64,000 bases of DNA from an uncultured Gelidibacter sp. (GCF_947500795.1 NZ_CANMTE010000004.1:248001-312000); one strand, 5' to 3'. Counted from the stretch's first letter, positions 41,849 to 53,782 are shown. Translations and numbers: made by a program. Notes: generated from the sequence alone by a model not told the origin.

Positions 41849-42601
41849 ATGCGACTCCCAATTTTCATATTCTTATTATTTCTCACCGGATATACTCATG
41901 CACAGGTGATTAATGTTGAAACGATGAGAAAGAAAACCGATTCTGCAAAATGGACAGGTTCTGTAAGTTTGGATGCGAGCTTAATAAAAAACAAGAACAG
42001 TATCTTTAAAATTGCTACTAAAGCCGATGTTCAGTATAACAATAAAAAAGAATTATGGCTTTTTGTCAACGATTTAAAGTTTGAAAAAGCAGCAGAAAAA
42101 TCCTTTGTCAATAAAGGTACCCAACATTTACGTTACAATCATAAAGTTATGGAAACCATAAAGATGGAAGGGTTCGTCCAAGCGCAATATGATGCTATTT
42201 CAGAAATTGATTTCAGGGGATTAATAGGCGCTGGACCACGATTTAAATTGTCGTCTGATGAGGATTATCGTTTTTATTTGGGAACGCTTATCATGTATGA
42301 ATATGAACAAACGTCCGAAATTGAAAACAACAAAATAAACAAGGACGTGCGCGGCAGTACTTATTTTTCGTTCAGCATTTATCCTACAGAAACCATCGGC
42401 ATCATTAGTACGAGCTATTACCAACCCCGCTTGGATGCTTTTAAAGATTACAGGCTGTCGAGCACCACAAGTGTCTTGTTTAAGATTTTGGAGAATCTTG
42501 CGTTTAAAACAACGTTTACATACAATTTTGACGCTTACCCAGTGGTTACAATACCAAAAGCCCAATACGAGTTAACGAATGGGCTTTTATATACGTTTTA
42601 A
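41849..42601 (+). CDS. DUF481 family protein
   Basis: Signal peptide; KWTGSVSLDASLIKNKNSIFKIATKADVQYNN...FRGLIGAGPRFKL beta-rich OMP pattern. Confidence 0.78.
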   Translation: MRLPIFIFLLFLTGYTHAQVINVETMRKKTDSAKWTGSVSLDASLIKNKNSIFKIATKADVQYNNKKELWLFVNDLKFEKAAEKSFVNKGTQHLRYNHKVMETIKMEGFVQAQYDAISEIDFRGLIGAGPRFKLSSDEDYRFYLGTLIMYEYEQTSEIENNKINKDVRGSTYFSFSIYPTETIGIISTSYYQPRLDAFKDYRLSSTTSVLFKILENLAFKTTFTYNFDAYPVVTIPKAQYELTNGLLYTF

Positions 42602-42611
42602 AAACTAAGGT

Positions 42612-43937
<1,326 letters not shown>

Positions 43938-44071
43938 TTATTGATGACACATTGAAAAGCCAATGGTTTCCATGCCCCACACTGTTGCTAATTTACAAAA
44001 TACTTACCCCAATCCCTTAATTGGGTTTCAGAATTACGTTTAAAATCAGCTATAATGTTTGCGCAATGAAG

Positions 44072-44105
44072 AAACCTCAAAAAACACTGAGGTTTTTTGA
44101 GGTTT
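44072..44105 (-). terminator. Hairpin downstream of carA (two mutually exclusive stems)
   Basis: AAACCTCAAAAAA CACTGAGG TTTTTTGAGGTTT, or alternatively AAACCTCA/TGAGGTTT. Confidence 0.65.
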
Positions 44106-44110
44106 TACTA

Positions 44111-45235
44111 CTATATATTTTTAATGTTTTCTATAAACTGATCGAACAAATAAGAGGCGTCTTGTGGCCCTGGACTTGCTTCCGGATGGTATTGTACCGA
44201 GAAACAGTTTTTAGACTTCATACGCATTCCTGCTACAGTCTGATCATTTAAATGCAGGTGTGTAATTTCAAAATCTGGATGCTTTTCAGTTTCCTCCTTA
44301 TTGATAGCAAAACCATGATTCTGTGAAGTGATCTCTCCTTTTCCAGTAAGTAAGTTCATTACAGGATGATTGATCCCTCTATGTCCATTATGCATCTTAT
44401 AAGTTGAAATTCCGTTAGCTAATCCTATCACCTGATGCCCAAGGCAAATACCGAAAAGTGGTAGGTTACGATCGATGATTTCTTTTGCTACAGAGATCGC
44501 ATTCTCTAAAGGTTCTGGATCTCCAGGCCCGTTAGAAAGAAAGAATCCATCAGGATTAAAGCTATTCATCTCCTCAAAGGTTGCAGTGTATGGAAACACT
44601 TTGATGTACACATCTCTCTTAGCAAAATGTCTTAGAATATTCTTCTTAATTCCTAAGTCTAACGCTGATATGCGGTATGTTGCATTTTCATCACCTACAA
44701 AATAAGGTTCTTTAGTGCTTACTTTGGAAGCGAGTTCCAAGCCATTCATATCAGGTATTTCAGCCAATTGCTTCTTTAGACCTTCAATATTGTCAACCTC
44801 CGTAGAAATAACAGCGTTCATCGCGCCATTTTCTCTGATATAGGTTACCAAGGCACGTGTATCGACATCTGAAATGGCCAATAAATTATTTTTATCAAAA
44901 AAATCTTCAAGAGATCCTTCTGCTGATGGTCTTGAATAATTATAGCTAAAGTTCTTGCAGATTAATCCTGCAATTTTAATAGAATCAGATTCTACTTCTT
45001 CAGCATGAGTCCCATAGTTACCAATATGTGCATTGGTAGCTACCATCAATTGTCCGTAATATGAAGGATCTGTAAAAATCTCTTGGTACCCAGTAGTTCC
45101 AGTATTAAAACAAACTTCTCCAAAGGCCGAACCTTCTTTACCTACTGATTTACCGTGGAAAATTGTGCCATCTGAAAGTAGAATAATGGCTTTTTGTCGT
45201 TTATTATATTTCATAATTCGAAAAGAGTTTGGCAA
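44111..45235 (-). CDS. carA: Carbamoyl-phosphate synthase small subunit (start likely 45214)
   Basis: KAIILLSDGTIFHGKSVG; FNTGTTGYQEIFTDPSY; LFGICLGHQVIGLA; VQYHPEASPGPQDA. Confidence 0.96.
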   Translation of the reverse strand: MPNSFRIMKYNKRQKAIILLSDGTIFHGKSVGKEGSAFGEVCFNTGTTGYQEIFTDPSYYGQLMVATNAHIGNYGTHAEEVESDSIKIAGLICKNFSYNYSRPSAEGSLEDFFDKNNLLAISDVDTRALVTYIRENGAMNAVISTEVDNIEGLKKQLAEIPDMNGLELASKVSTKEPYFVGDENATYRISALDLGIKKNILRHFAKRDVYIKVFPYTATFEEMNSFNPDGFFLSNGPGDPEPLENAISVAKEIIDRNLPLFGICLGHQVIGLANGISTYKMHNGHRGINHPVMNLLTGKGEITSQNHGFAINKEETEKHPDFEITHLHLNDQTVAGMRMKSKNCFSVQYHPEASPGPQDASYLFDQFIENIKNI

Positions 45236-45245
45236 AATTGCATAA

Positions 45246-45280
45246 AAAAAAGGATAAACTAAAATGTTTATCCTTTTTAT
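45246..45280 (-). terminator. Intrinsic terminator of rplQ
   Basis: AAAAAGGATAAAC TAAAAT GTTTATCCTTTTT. Confidence 0.8.
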
Positions 45281-45300
45281 ATTTATAAATGTAATCCCAT

Positions 45301-45789
45301 TTATTCTTCTTCTTCGTTGGTTGCCTTTTTATCAACAGCTGGAGCAGCAGGTGCCACAGCAGCGTCAGATTTTTTAGAACGACCTCTACGAGTAGTTTTC
45401 TTTTTAGGTTGCTTATCTACATTGTAAATTTCGTTGAAATCTACTAATTCGATCATTGCCATATCAGCGTTATCACCTAAACGATTTCCTAATTTAATGA
45501 TACGTGTGTATCCTCCTGGACGATCGCCAACTTTTGGTGCAACATCTCTGAACAATTCAGCTACCGCTTCTTTTTGTCTGATTCTGCTATACACAATACG
45601 TCTGTTGTGTGTAGTGTCTTCTTTAGACTTTGTAATCAATGGCTCAACAAATTGCTTTAAAGCTTTTGCTTTTGCAACTGTAGTGTTGATGCGCTTGTGC
45701 TCAATTAAAGAACAAGCCATGTTTGCCAACATTGATTTTCTGTGTGCGGTTTTACGACCTAAATGGTTTACTTTTTTTCCGTGTCTCAT
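45301..45789 (-). CDS. rplQ: 50S ribosomal protein L17
   Basis: [34 protein letters not shown]; Ala/Pro and Glu-rich C-terminal tail. Confidence 0.97.
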   Translation of the reverse strand: MRHGKKVNHLGRKTAHRKSMLANMACSLIEHKRINTTVAKAKALKQFVEPLITKSKEDTTHNRRIVYSRIRQKEAVAELFRDVAPKVGDRPGGYTRIIKLGNRLGDNADMAMIELVDFNEIYNVDKQPKKKTTRRGRSKKSDAAVAPAAPAVDKKATNEEEE

Positions 45790-45860
45790 GACATTTTTGT
45801 TTACATCATCTTGCTACAATATCCGTTCGTCGGAGAGCAAATTATGATGGGTTATTTATT

Positions 45861-45930
45861 AATTTTTGATTTATGACTTCCGAATTACGACTTCAACATT
45901 CCAAAATCGTAAATCTAAAATCGTAAATCG
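45861..45930 (-). repeat. Heptad-phased repeat tract between rpoA and rplQ
   Basis: Minus strand GATTTAC GATTTTA GATTTAC GATTTTG GAATGTT GAAGTCG TAATTCG GAAGTCA TAAATCA; 13-bp AAAATCGTAAATC perfectly repeated at 45903 and 45917. Confidence 0.6.
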
Positions 45931-45931
45931 A

Positions 45932-46924
45932 CTAGTCTTTATCTAGTTTGTATTTGCTTAAGTCCATTCCGAAGTTCAAACCTTTAACGTTTACTAGTTC
46001 TTCTAGCTCAGTTAATGATTTTTTACCGAAGTTTCTGAATTTCATTAAATCATTTTTATTGAAAGATACTAAGTCTCCTAAAGTATCAACTTCTGCAGCT
46101 TTTAAGCAATTTAATGCACGTACAGAAAGATCCATATCAACCAATTTGGTTTTCAATAGTTGTCTCATGTGAAGTGATTCTTCATCATAAGTCTCCGTCT
46201 GTGCAATTTCATCAGCTTCTAATGTGATACGCTCATCAGAGAATAACATAAAGTGATGGATTAAAATCTTAGCCGCTTCAGTTAACGCATCTTTAGGATT
46301 GATTGATCCGTCCGTTTGAATTTCAAAAACCAATTTTTCGTAATCGGTTTTTTGCTCAACACGGAAGTTTTCAACTGCGTACTTTACATTTTTTATTGGC
46401 GTATAAATTGAATCTGTAAAGATGGTTCCAATTGGTGCAGAAGCTTTTTTATTCTCTTCAGCAGGAACATAACCTCTACCTTTTTCAATAGTCAACTCCA
46501 TGTTGAAGTTTACTTTAGAATCTAAATTACAGATTACCAAATCTTTGTTCAACACTTGAAATCCTGATATGAATTTTTGGAAATCGCCAGCAGTAATTTG
46601 GTCTTGTCCTGAAATAGAAATGGTAACAGTTTCGTTATCAATTTCATCAATTTGACGCTTAAAGTTAACTTGCTTTAAGTTCAAAATAATTTCAGTAACA
46701 TCTTCAACTACGCCTGCAATTGTAGAAAACTCATGATCTACACCTTCAATTCTAACAGAAGTAATAGCAAATCCTTCCAAAGAAGACAACAAAACTCTTC
46801 TTAAAGCATTTCCTACTGTTAATCCGTAGCCAGGTTCAAGAGGTCTGAATTCAAACTTACCTTCAAAAGGTGTTGAATCAATCATGATTACTTTATCAGG
46901 CTTCTGAAAATTTAATATTGCCAT
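45932..46924 (-). CDS. rpoA: DNA-directed RNA polymerase subunit alpha
   Basis: [33 protein letters not shown]-terminal alpha-CTD. Confidence 0.98.
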   Translation of the reverse strand: MAILNFQKPDKVIMIDSTPFEGKFEFRPLEPGYGLTVGNALRRVLLSSLEGFAITSVRIEGVDHEFSTIAGVVEDVTEIILNLKQVNFKRQIDEIDNETVTISISGQDQITAGDFQKFISGFQVLNKDLVICNLDSKVNFNMELTIEKGRGYVPAEENKKASAPIGTIFTDSIYTPIKNVKYAVENFRVEQKTDYEKLVFEIQTDGSINPKDALTEAAKILIHHFMLFSDERITLEADEIAQTETYDEESLHMRQLLKTKLVDMDLSVRALNCLKAAEVDTLGDLVSFNKNDLMKFRNFGKKSLTELEELVNVKGLNFGMDLSKYKLDKD

Positions 46925-47018
46925 AGTGTTCTTCGTTTTAATTGTTAATTAGTTGCGCGGTCTATAAGTATGAAGAAGACTAATAAACCCTTTGGCTAAT
47001 TCCCAATATAATTAATTA

Positions 47019-47624
47019 TTATTTAGAGTATAACTCAACGATAAATTGTTCGTTGATATTTTCTGGAATTTGAACTCTTGCTGGAACTGATACATAAGTT
47101 CCTTGTTTAGTTTCGTTGTTCCATGTCATCCACTCATAAACAGTGTTAGAGTTAGACAATGAATTTTGAATAGCATCTAGAGATTTAGATTTTTCTCTAA
47201 CGGCAACAACATCTCCAGCTTTTAATTGGTAAGAAGGAATGTTTACGATTTCTCCGTTTACAGTGATGTGTCTGTGAGAAACTAATTGACGTGCTCCACT
47301 ACGAGATGGTGATAAGCCCAATCTGAAAACTACGTTATCTAAACGAGATTCACATAATTGTAACAATACCTCACCAGTAATACCTTGTGCAGCAGTTGCT
47401 TTTTTAAACATGTTTCTGAATTGCTTTTCTAATATACCGTAAGTATATTTCGCTTTTTGCTTCTCCATTAATTGGATTGCATATTCAGATTTTTTTCCAC
47501 GACGCTTGTTAGCACCATGTTGACCTGGAGGATAGTTTCTTTTTTCGAAAGCTTTATCATCTCCGAAAATAGCTTCACCGAATTTTCGGGCTATTTTAGT
47601 TTTAGGACCAGTATATCTTGCCAT
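47019..47624 (-). CDS. rpsD: 30S ribosomal protein S4
   Basis: [21 protein letters not shown]...[23 protein letters not shown]. Confidence 0.97.
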   Translation of the reverse strand: MARYTGPKTKIARKFGEAIFGDDKAFEKRNYPPGQHGANKRRGKKSEYAIQLMEKQKAKYTYGILEKQFRNMFKKATAAQGITGEVLLQLCESRLDNVVFRLGLSPSRSGARQLVSHRHITVNGEIVNIPSYQLKAGDVVAVREKSKSLDAIQNSLSNSNTVYEWMTWNNETKQGTYVSVPARVQIPENINEQFIVELYSK

Positions 47625-47730
47625 TTCTTAAATTTAATTATGAGAGTGTTTATGAATTAAGGTCTTAATCTTATCCTTCGATAAACAGTGATCTCTCGTT
47701 AATACTTGTTTGTTATTTTTTTTGAGTCTG

Positions 47731-47760
47731 CAAATTTACATATAAAAAAACTAATATCAA
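47731..47760 (-). promoter_or_regulatory. Promoter for rpsD(-rpoA-rplQ)
   Basis: Minus strand TTG-N19-TAAATTTG; -33 TTG lies in the 3' arm of the upstream terminator. Confidence 0.6.
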
Positions 47761-47785
47761 CCATTAAAAACGGTTGATATTAGTT
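47742..47785 (-). terminator. Intrinsic terminator downstream of rpsK
   Basis: AACTAATATCAACC GTTTTTAAT GGTTGATATTAGTTTTTTT (14-bp stem) on minus strand. Confidence 0.8.
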
Positions 47786-47801
47786 CTACATATATTATAA
47801 A

Positions 47802-48191
47802 TTATACACGTCTACGTTTTGGAGGACGACATCCGTTATGTGGTAATGGTGTAACGTCAATGATTTCTGTAACTTCAATACCTGCATTGTGGATAGAACG
47901 GATAGCAGATTCTCTACCATTTCCTGGTCCTTTTACGTATACTTTTACTTTTTTCAGTCCAGCTTCTCTTGCTACTGCTGCAGCATCTTCAGCGGCCATT
48001 TGGGCAGCATATGGAGTATTCTTTTTAGAACCTCTAAAGCCCATTTTACCTGCTGATGACCAAGAAACGACATCACCTTTTTTGTTTGTCAAAGAGATAA
48101 TGATGTTGTTGAATGAAGCGGCAATGTGTGCCTCTCCGTTAGCTTCAACAATAACCTTACGTTTTTTAACTTTTGTACTTGACTTTGCCAT
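47802..48191 (-). CDS. rpsK: 30S ribosomal protein S11
   Basis: [39 protein letters not shown]. Confidence 0.97.
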   Translation of the reverse strand: MAKSSTKVKKRKVIVEANGEAHIAASFNNIIISLTNKKGDVVSWSSAGKMGFRGSKKNTPYAAQMAAEDAAAVAREAGLKKVKVYVKGPGNGRESAIRSIHNAGIEVTEIIDVTPLPHNGCRPPKRRRV

Positions 48192-48200
48192 ATTTAATTA

Positions 48201-48290
48201 GTTTTTAGTATTAGTTTATAGTCGCTAGAATCCTAAACCGTTAAATTTCAAACAGATTCTTTCCAACGTCTAATAGACTAAAGACTATTT
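48201..48290 (-). repeat. Heptad-phased repeat tract between rpsM and rpsK
   Basis: Minus strand ATAGTCT TTAGTCT ATTAGAC ... GCGACTA TAAACTA ATACTAA. Confidence 0.4.
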
Positions 48291-48291
48291 T

Positions 48292-48666
48292 TTATTTAGT
48301 TGCCTTTTTCTTGTTAGCAACAGTTTTTCTTCTACCTTTTCTCGTTCTAGAGTTGTTTTTAGTACGTTGACCTCTTAATGGAAGTCCAGCTCTATGACGA
48401 ATACCTCTGTAACATCCGATATCCATTAAACGTTTAATGTTTAATTGAATTTCTGAACGTAACTCACCTTCAATAGTTAAGGCACCTACAGCTTCACGAA
48501 TATTACTGATTTCGTCATCTGTCCAGTCCTGAACTTTTGTGTTTTCATCAACTTTAGCTTGTGCTAAAATTTCTTTTGCTCTGCTTGCACCTATTCCATA
48601 GATGTAAGTTAAAGAGATTACTCCTCTTTTCTGTTTTGGTATATCTACACCTGCGATTCTTGCCAT
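48292..48666 (-). CDS. rpsM: 30S ribosomal protein S13
   Basis: [34 protein letters not shown]. Confidence 0.97.
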   Translation of the reverse strand: MARIAGVDIPKQKRGVISLTYIYGIGASRAKEILAQAKVDENTKVQDWTDDEISNIREAVGALTIEGELRSEIQLNIKRLMDIGCYRGIRHRAGLPLRGQRTKNNSRTRKGRRKTVANKKKATK

Positions 48667-48668
48667 AA

Positions 48669-48785
48669 TTAACCTTGTCTTTGTTTGAATCTAGGATTCT
48701 TTTTGTTAATGACGTAAAGTCTTCCTTTGCGACGTACTAACTTACAGTCAGCACTTCTTTTTTTAACTGATGCTCTTACTTTCAT
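48669..48785 (-). CDS. rpmJ: 50S ribosomal protein L36 (not in supplied ORF track)
   Basis: Manual translation [38 protein letters not shown] (38 aa) + TAA. Confidence 0.95.
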   Translation of the reverse strand: MKVRASVKKRSADCKLVRRKGRLYVINKKNPRFKQRQG

Positions 48786-48797
48786 CTGTTCTATATA

Positions 48798-49013
48798 TTA
48801 ATATCTATAAGTTATTCGAGCCTTAGACAAGTCATAAGGGCTCATTTCTAATTTGACCTTGTCTCCTGGTAACAGTTTTATGTAGTGCATACGCATTTTA
48901 CCAGAAATATGCGCTGTAACTATATGTCCATTTTCTAATTCAACACGGAACATTGCATTGGATAATGCTTCAATTATTGATCCGTCTTGTTCTATTGATG
49001 CTTGTTTTGCCAT
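48798..49013 (-). CDS. infA: Translation initiation factor IF-1
   Basis: [41 protein letters not shown]. Confidence 0.97.
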   Translation of the reverse strand: MAKQASIEQDGSIIEALSNAMFRVELENGHIVTAHISGKMRMHYIKLLPGDKVKLEMSPYDLSKARITYRY

Positions 49014-49020
49014 AATAATA

Positions 49021-50367
49021 TTAAGCTACTGCTTTTCTATTTTTGCCGGTTTTCATTAAGCCATCGTAGTGCTTGTTCAGTAAATATGAATTGATTTGTT
49101 GCATTGTATCAATAGCAACACCAACCATAATCAATAAAGATGTACCTCCAAAGAACAATGCCCAACCTTGCTGAACGCCCATCAATTTCACAACAACTGC
49201 AGGGAACACAGCAATCATTGCTAAAAATATAGAACCTGGTAGGGTAATTTGAGACATAATCTTGTCTAAATACTCTGAAGTTTCAGTGCCCGGTCTAATA
49301 CCTGGTATAAAACCACCACTACGTTTTAGATCATCAGCCATTTTATTAGTTGGTACTGTAATAGCAGTGTAGAAATACGTAAACACGATAATCAACAATG
49401 CAAATACAACGTTGTACCAAAGTCCAAAGATGTCAGAGAAGTTAGTTTGCATCCAAATTCCAACAGCACCTTCACCTAAACCTTTACCTATTAATGTTGG
49501 CACGAACATAATTGCTTGCGCAAAAATGATTGGCATAACACCAGAGGCATTTAATTTTAAAGGTAAAAACTGTCTTGATCCAAATACATTCTTTTCATAA
49601 CCACCAGAAGCGGTACGACGAGCATATTGTACAGCAATCTTACGAACGCCCATTACCAACATAATTGATAGTAAAATAATAACGAACCAGATAACCAATT
49701 CAATAAGTACCATCATCAATCCACCGTTACCACCACCTTCTAATCTAGAAGCGTAGTTAAGTAGGAAAGACGCTGGCATGTTAGCGATGATACCAACCAT
49801 AATCAATAAAGAAATACCGTTACCGATACCTTTATCAGTGATTTTCTCACCCAACCACATTGCAAACACAGTACCAGTTACCAAGATAATTACTGAAGAT
49901 ACGTAGAACATTGTTCCTGTACCCAATAAGAATGCTGATGAAGGAATACCTAATGCTGGTAAACTTGCCAAGTATCCTGGTGCTTGCACCAAACAGATAC
50001 CTATGGTTAACCAACGTGTAATTTGATTGATCTTTTTACGTCCGCTTTCTCCATCTTTCTGTAATTTTTGAAGATAAGGGATTGCGATACCCATTAATTG
50101 AACGACAATTGAAGCCGAAATGTAAGGCATGATACCAAGTGCAAATACTGACGCGTTTGCGAAAGCTCCACCTGTAAAGGCATTTAGAAGTCCTAGAAGA
50201 CCTTGATCCGTATTATCGGCCAAAGCACCTAATTGACTTGCATCAATACCTGGTAATACTACTTGTGCACCAAAACGATAAACTAAAAGAAGACCAAGCG
50301 TAAGCATGATTCTATCTTTTAGTTCTGTTATTTTCCAAACATTTTTTAAAGTCTCTATAAATTTCAT
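49021..50367 (-). CDS. secY: Preprotein translocase subunit SecY
   Basis: [16 protein letters not shown]; multi-[19 protein letters not shown]. Confidence 0.97.
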   Translation of the reverse strand: MKFIETLKNVWKITELKDRIMLTLGLLLVYRFGAQVVLPGIDASQLGALADNTDQGLLGLLNAFTGGAFANASVFALGIMPYISASIVVQLMGIAIPYLQKLQKDGESGRKKINQITRWLTIGICLVQAPGYLASLPALGIPSSAFLLGTGTMFYVSSVIILVTGTVFAMWLGEKITDKGIGNGISLLIMVGIIANMPASFLLNYASRLEGGGNGGLMMVLIELVIWFVIILLSIMLVMGVRKIAVQYARRTASGGYEKNVFGSRQFLPLKLNASGVMPIIFAQAIMFVPTLIGKGLGEGAVGIWMQTNFSDIFGLWYNVVFALLIIVFTYFYTAITVPTNKMADDLKRSGGFIPGIRPGTETSEYLDKIMSQITLPGSIFLAMIAVFPAVVVKLMGVQQGWALFFGGTSLLIMVGVAIDTMQQINSYLLNKHYDGLMKTGKNRKAVA

Positions 50368-50380
50368 TCTCTAAAAGGTC

Positions 50381-50833
50381 TTATAAAGTTACAGCTTCTC
50401 CTCCGGCAGCTTCAATAGCAGCTTTTGCTGAAGCGGTAAATTTATGAGCAGTTACTTTTAATTTTGATTTCAATTCGCCACGACCTAAGATTTTAACAAG
50501 ATCATTCTTGCCAACAACTCCTAGTTCTAACAACGTTACGAAATCTACAGTGTCTTTAATTACTTGATCATCTACCAATGCTTGTAATTTATCAAGATTT
50601 ACACCTTGATACTCTACGCGGTTGATATTTGTAAATCCAAACTTAGGCACACGTCTTTGAAGTGGCATTTGACCACCTTCAAAACCTACTTTCTTAGAGT
50701 AACCAGAACGAGACTTAGCTCCTTTGTGACCACGAGTTGCAGTACCACCTTTTCCAGAACCTTGTCCTCTACCTATTCTTTTGCCTTGATTTTTAACTGA
50801 CCCTTCAGCCGGTTTTAAATTACTTAAATCCAT
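50381..50833 (-). CDS. rplO: 50S ribosomal protein L15
   Basis: GRGQGSGKGGTATRGHKGAKSRSG. Confidence 0.97.
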   Translation of the reverse strand: MDLSNLKPAEGSVKNQGKRIGRGQGSGKGGTATRGHKGAKSRSGYSKKVGFEGGQMPLQRRVPKFGFTNINRVEYQGVNLDKLQALVDDQVIKDTVDFVTLLELGVVGKNDLVKILGRGELKSKLKVTAHKFTASAKAAIEAAGGEAVTL

Positions 50834-50845
50834 TATTCTGCTGTA

Positions 50846-51028
50846 TTATTTTGTTTCCTCTACAGAAACTAAATGTTGAACTTTATTAATCATTCCAAGG
50901 ATACTTGGCGTGTCATCATGCTCAACAACCTGATTCATTTTATGCAAACCTAGAGATTCTAAGATTCTCTTTTGAGTTAGCGTACGGTTGATAGCACTTT
51001 TTACTTTTTTTACTTTGATCTTTGCCAT
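50846..51028 (-). CDS. rpmD: 50S ribosomal protein L30
   Basis: [35 protein letters not shown]. Confidence 0.95.
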   Translation of the reverse strand: MAKIKVKKVKSAINRTLTQKRILESLGLHKMNQVVEHDDTPSILGMINKVQHLVSVEETK

Positions 51029-51039
51029 TATTCTATAGA

Positions 51040-51564
51040 TTAACCGTTAAATACTTTTGAAAGTGAAATACCTCTGTCTTTAGCGATAGTTCCTGCATCT
51101 CTTAATTGTAATAAAGCATCAAAAGTTGCTTTAACTACGTTATGAGGGTTTGAAGATCCTTGAGATTTTGATAATACATCATGTACACCAACAGCCTCTA
51201 AAACCGTTCTTACAGCTCCACCAGCAATAACTCCAGTACCTTCAGCAGCTGGAATGATATTTACTCTTGCACCACCATACTTACCTTTTTGTTCGTGTGG
51301 TAATGTTTTTTTAAGGATAGGAATTCTAACTAAGTTTTTCTTAGCGTCTTCAATTCCTTTTGCAATTGCAGTAGCAACATCTTTAGATTTCCCTAAACCA
51401 TGTCCTACAACACCTGCTTCATCTCCAACTACTACAATAGCAGAAAAACCGAATGCTCTACCACCTTTAGTAACTTTAGTAACTCTTTGTACACCAATAA
51501 GGTGATCCTTAAGGTCTAACCCACTAGGTTTTACTAATTCTGCGTTTTTATATTTTTGATACAT
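51040..51564 (-). CDS. rpsE: 30S ribosomal protein S5
   Basis: [36 protein letters not shown]. Confidence 0.97.
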   Translation of the reverse strand: MYQKYKNAELVKPSGLDLKDHLIGVQRVTKVTKGGRAFGFSAIVVVGDEAGVVGHGLGKSKDVATAIAKGIEDAKKNLVRIPILKKTLPHEQKGKYGGARVNIIPAAEGTGVIAGGAVRTVLEAVGVHDVLSKSQGSSNPHNVVKATFDALLQLRDAGTIAKDRGISLSKVFNG

Positions 51565-51570
51565 AATGTC

Positions 51571-51927
51571 TTAAAATTTTAGTCCTGCTTCTCTAGCACC
51601 ATCTGCTAGTGATTTTACTCTTCCGTGATATAAATACCCACCTCTATCAAAAGAAATAGTTTCAACACCAGCTTTTAAAGCTTTTTCTCCAACAGCTTTA
51701 CCAACTAAGGCAGCTATTTCAGATTTTGTACCTTTTGTAGAACTAATGTCTTTATCTCTTGAAGATGCAGCACTAATAGTATTACCAGTTACATCGTCGA
51801 TAATTTGAGCATAAATTTCTTTATTGCTTCTATATACAGCTAAACGAGGTCTTGCTTCTGTTCCAGAAACAACCTTACGAATTCTGCTTTTTATTCTTAA
51901 TCTTTTTTGATTTTTTGTCAATGCCAT
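51571..51927 (-). CDS. rplR: 50S ribosomal protein L18
   Basis: [20 protein letters not shown]...[26 protein letters not shown]. Confidence 0.97.
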   Translation of the reverse strand: MALTKNQKRLRIKSRIRKVVSGTEARPRLAVYRSNKEIYAQIIDDVTGNTISAASSRDKDISSTKGTKSEIAALVGKAVGEKALKAGVETISFDRGGYLYHGRVKSLADGAREAGLKF

Positions 51928-51937
51928 AACTATACGA

Positions 51938-52480
51938 TTATGCTGATTTACCTGCTTTTCTTCTTAATACTTCTCCTACAAACTTAACACCTTTTCCTTT
52001 GTAAGGTTCAGGTTTTCTATAGCCGCGGATCTTCGCTGCAACCTGACCTACCAATTGTTTGTCATGTGAAGTTAATTTTACGATTGGATTCTTTCCTTTC
52101 TCAGAAATTGTCTCAACAATAACTTCAGGAGCAACTTCTATAATGATATTATGAGAAAATCCTAAAGCTAAATCTAATTTTTGACCTTGGTTTGAAGCTC
52201 TATAACCTACACCAACCAATTCTAATTGTTTGGTCCAACCTTTAGATACACCTTCAACCATGTTATGAACCAATGATCTGTAAAGACCATGGTTAGTTCT
52301 TGCCTCTTTACTGTCTGATGGGCGTGCCACTGACACTTCACCATCTCCTACAGTAATTTCAACACCTGTGAATTTTTGACTTAATTCACCTAATTTACCT
52401 TTTACAGTAATTACGTTGTCTTTGACGTCTATTGTAACCCCTTGTGGGATTGCTACTGGATTATTTCCTATTCTTGACAT
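51938..52480 (-). CDS. rplF: 50S ribosomal protein L6
   Basis: [15 protein letters not shown]...[26 protein letters not shown]. Confidence 0.97.
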   Translation of the reverse strand: MSRIGNNPVAIPQGVTIDVKDNVITVKGKLGELSQKFTGVEITVGDGEVSVARPSDSKEARTNHGLYRSLVHNMVEGVSKGWTKQLELVGVGYRASNQGQKLDLALGFSHNIIIEVAPEVIVETISEKGKNPIVKLTSHDKQLVGQVAAKIRGYRKPEPYKGKGVKFVGEVLRRKAGKSA

Positions 52481-52492
52481 ATCTCTCCTTTT

Positions 52493-52891
52493 TTAGTAAA
52501 CGTAGCACAATAATTCACCACCAACATTCTCTTTATATGCTTGCTTTCCTGTCATTACTCCGTGAGAAGTTGACACAATTGCAATTCCAAGTCCGTTAAG
52601 GATTCTTGGCATTTCGCTAGAGCTTGCGTATTTACGTAAACCTGGTTTACTAATTCTTTGAATTTTTCTGATGACAGGCTCTTTAGTCTCTTTGTTGTAT
52701 TTAAGCGCTATCTTGATAGTGCCTTGTACTGAAGAGTCATCAAACTTGTAACTTAAAATATATCCTTGGTCGAATAATATTTTAGTAATTTCTTTTTTCA
52801 GATTTGAAGCAGGAATTTCGACAACTCTATGGTTGGCCATTACTGCATTTCTAACGCGCGTTAGATAATCTGCGATTGGATCTGTATTCAT
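52493..52891 (-). CDS. rpsH: 30S ribosomal protein S8
   Basis: DPIADYLTRVRNAVMANHRVVEIPAS...GLGIAIVSTSHGVMTGKQA. Confidence 0.97.
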   Translation of the reverse strand: MNTDPIADYLTRVRNAVMANHRVVEIPASNLKKEITKILFDQGYILSYKFDDSSVQGTIKIALKYNKETKEPVIRKIQRISKPGLRKYASSSEMPRILNGLGIAIVSTSHGVMTGKQAYKENVGGELLCYVY

Positions 52892-52905
52892 TTATATTAA
52901 ATTGC

Positions 52906-52940
52906 GGACGTGGTTTTTGGTTCTCCCCAAACCTATGTCC
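52906..52940 (-). promoter_or_regulatory. Hairpin in rpsN-rpsH spacer
   Basis: GGAC(GT)GGTTT ... AAACC(TAT)GTCC two-helix inverted repeat. Confidence 0.4.
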
Positions 52941-52955
52941 AGTTCATACTTATTA

Positions 52956-53225
52956 TTACCAGCTAGCTTTTCTAACTCCTGGGATCAAGCCTTGGTTTGC
53001 CATTTCGCGTAACATTACACGAGAGATTCCGAAGGTACGTACGTATCCTCTTGGTCTTCCGGTTAATTTACAACGGTTGTGCAAACGTACTGGTGATGCA
53101 TTTCTTGGTAATTTTTGTAATGCTTCGTAATCTCCAGCTTCTTTCAAAGCTTTACGTTTTTCAGCATACTTATCTACCATTTTTTGTCTCTTCACCTCAC
53201 GGGCTTTCATTGATTCTTTAGCCAT
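52956..53225 (-). CDS. rpsN: 30S ribosomal protein S14 (89 aa form)
   Basis: [43 protein letters not shown]. Confidence 0.97.
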   Translation of the reverse strand: MAKESMKAREVKRQKMVDKYAEKRKALKEAGDYEALQKLPRNASPVRLHNRCKLTGRPRGYVRTFGISRVMLREMANQGLIPGVRKASW

Positions 53226-53228
53226 ATC

Positions 53229-53780
53229 TTAGTTCTTTTGAAAAGGTAAACCTAATTCTGTTAATAGCGATTTTGCTTCTTTATCTGTAGCAGCCGTCGT
53301 GACAAAGGTAATATCCATTCCTGAAATATTGTTAACTTTATCAATATCTATTTCTGGAAAGATAATTTGCTCAACAATACCTAAATTGTAATTTCCTCTT
53401 CCGTCAAAGCCAGTAGCTTTAATTCCGTTAAAGTCTCTTACACGTGGTAACGCTGAAGTCACCAAACGGTCTAAGAACTCATACATTTGCTCACCGCGTA
53501 ATGTAACTCTTGCACCAATTGGCATACCTTTACGTAATTTGAACGTTGCGATATCTTTTTTAGACAATGTAGCTACGGCTTTTTGACCAGAAATTTTAGT
53601 CAATTCTTCCACTGCGTGGTCTACTAATTTTTTATCGGCAACTGCAGCACCTACACCTTTAGATATTACTATCTTTTGTAGTTTAGGAACCTGCATTACG
53701 TTTTTATATCCGAATTCTTCTGTAAGAGCAGTAACTACTTTGTCCTTGTACTCTTGTTTTAATCTTGGAATATAAGCCAT
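53229..53780 (-). CDS. rplE: 50S ribosomal protein L5
   Basis: [20 protein letters not shown]...[21 protein letters not shown]. Confidence 0.97.
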   Translation of the reverse strand: MAYIPRLKQEYKDKVVTALTEEFGYKNVMQVPKLQKIVISKGVGAAVADKKLVDHAVEELTKISGQKAVATLSKKDIATFKLRKGMPIGARVTLRGEQMYEFLDRLVTSALPRVRDFNGIKATGFDGRGNYNLGIVEQIIFPEIDIDKVNNISGMDITFVTTAATDKEAKSLLTELGLPFQKN

Positions 53781-53782
53781 AA

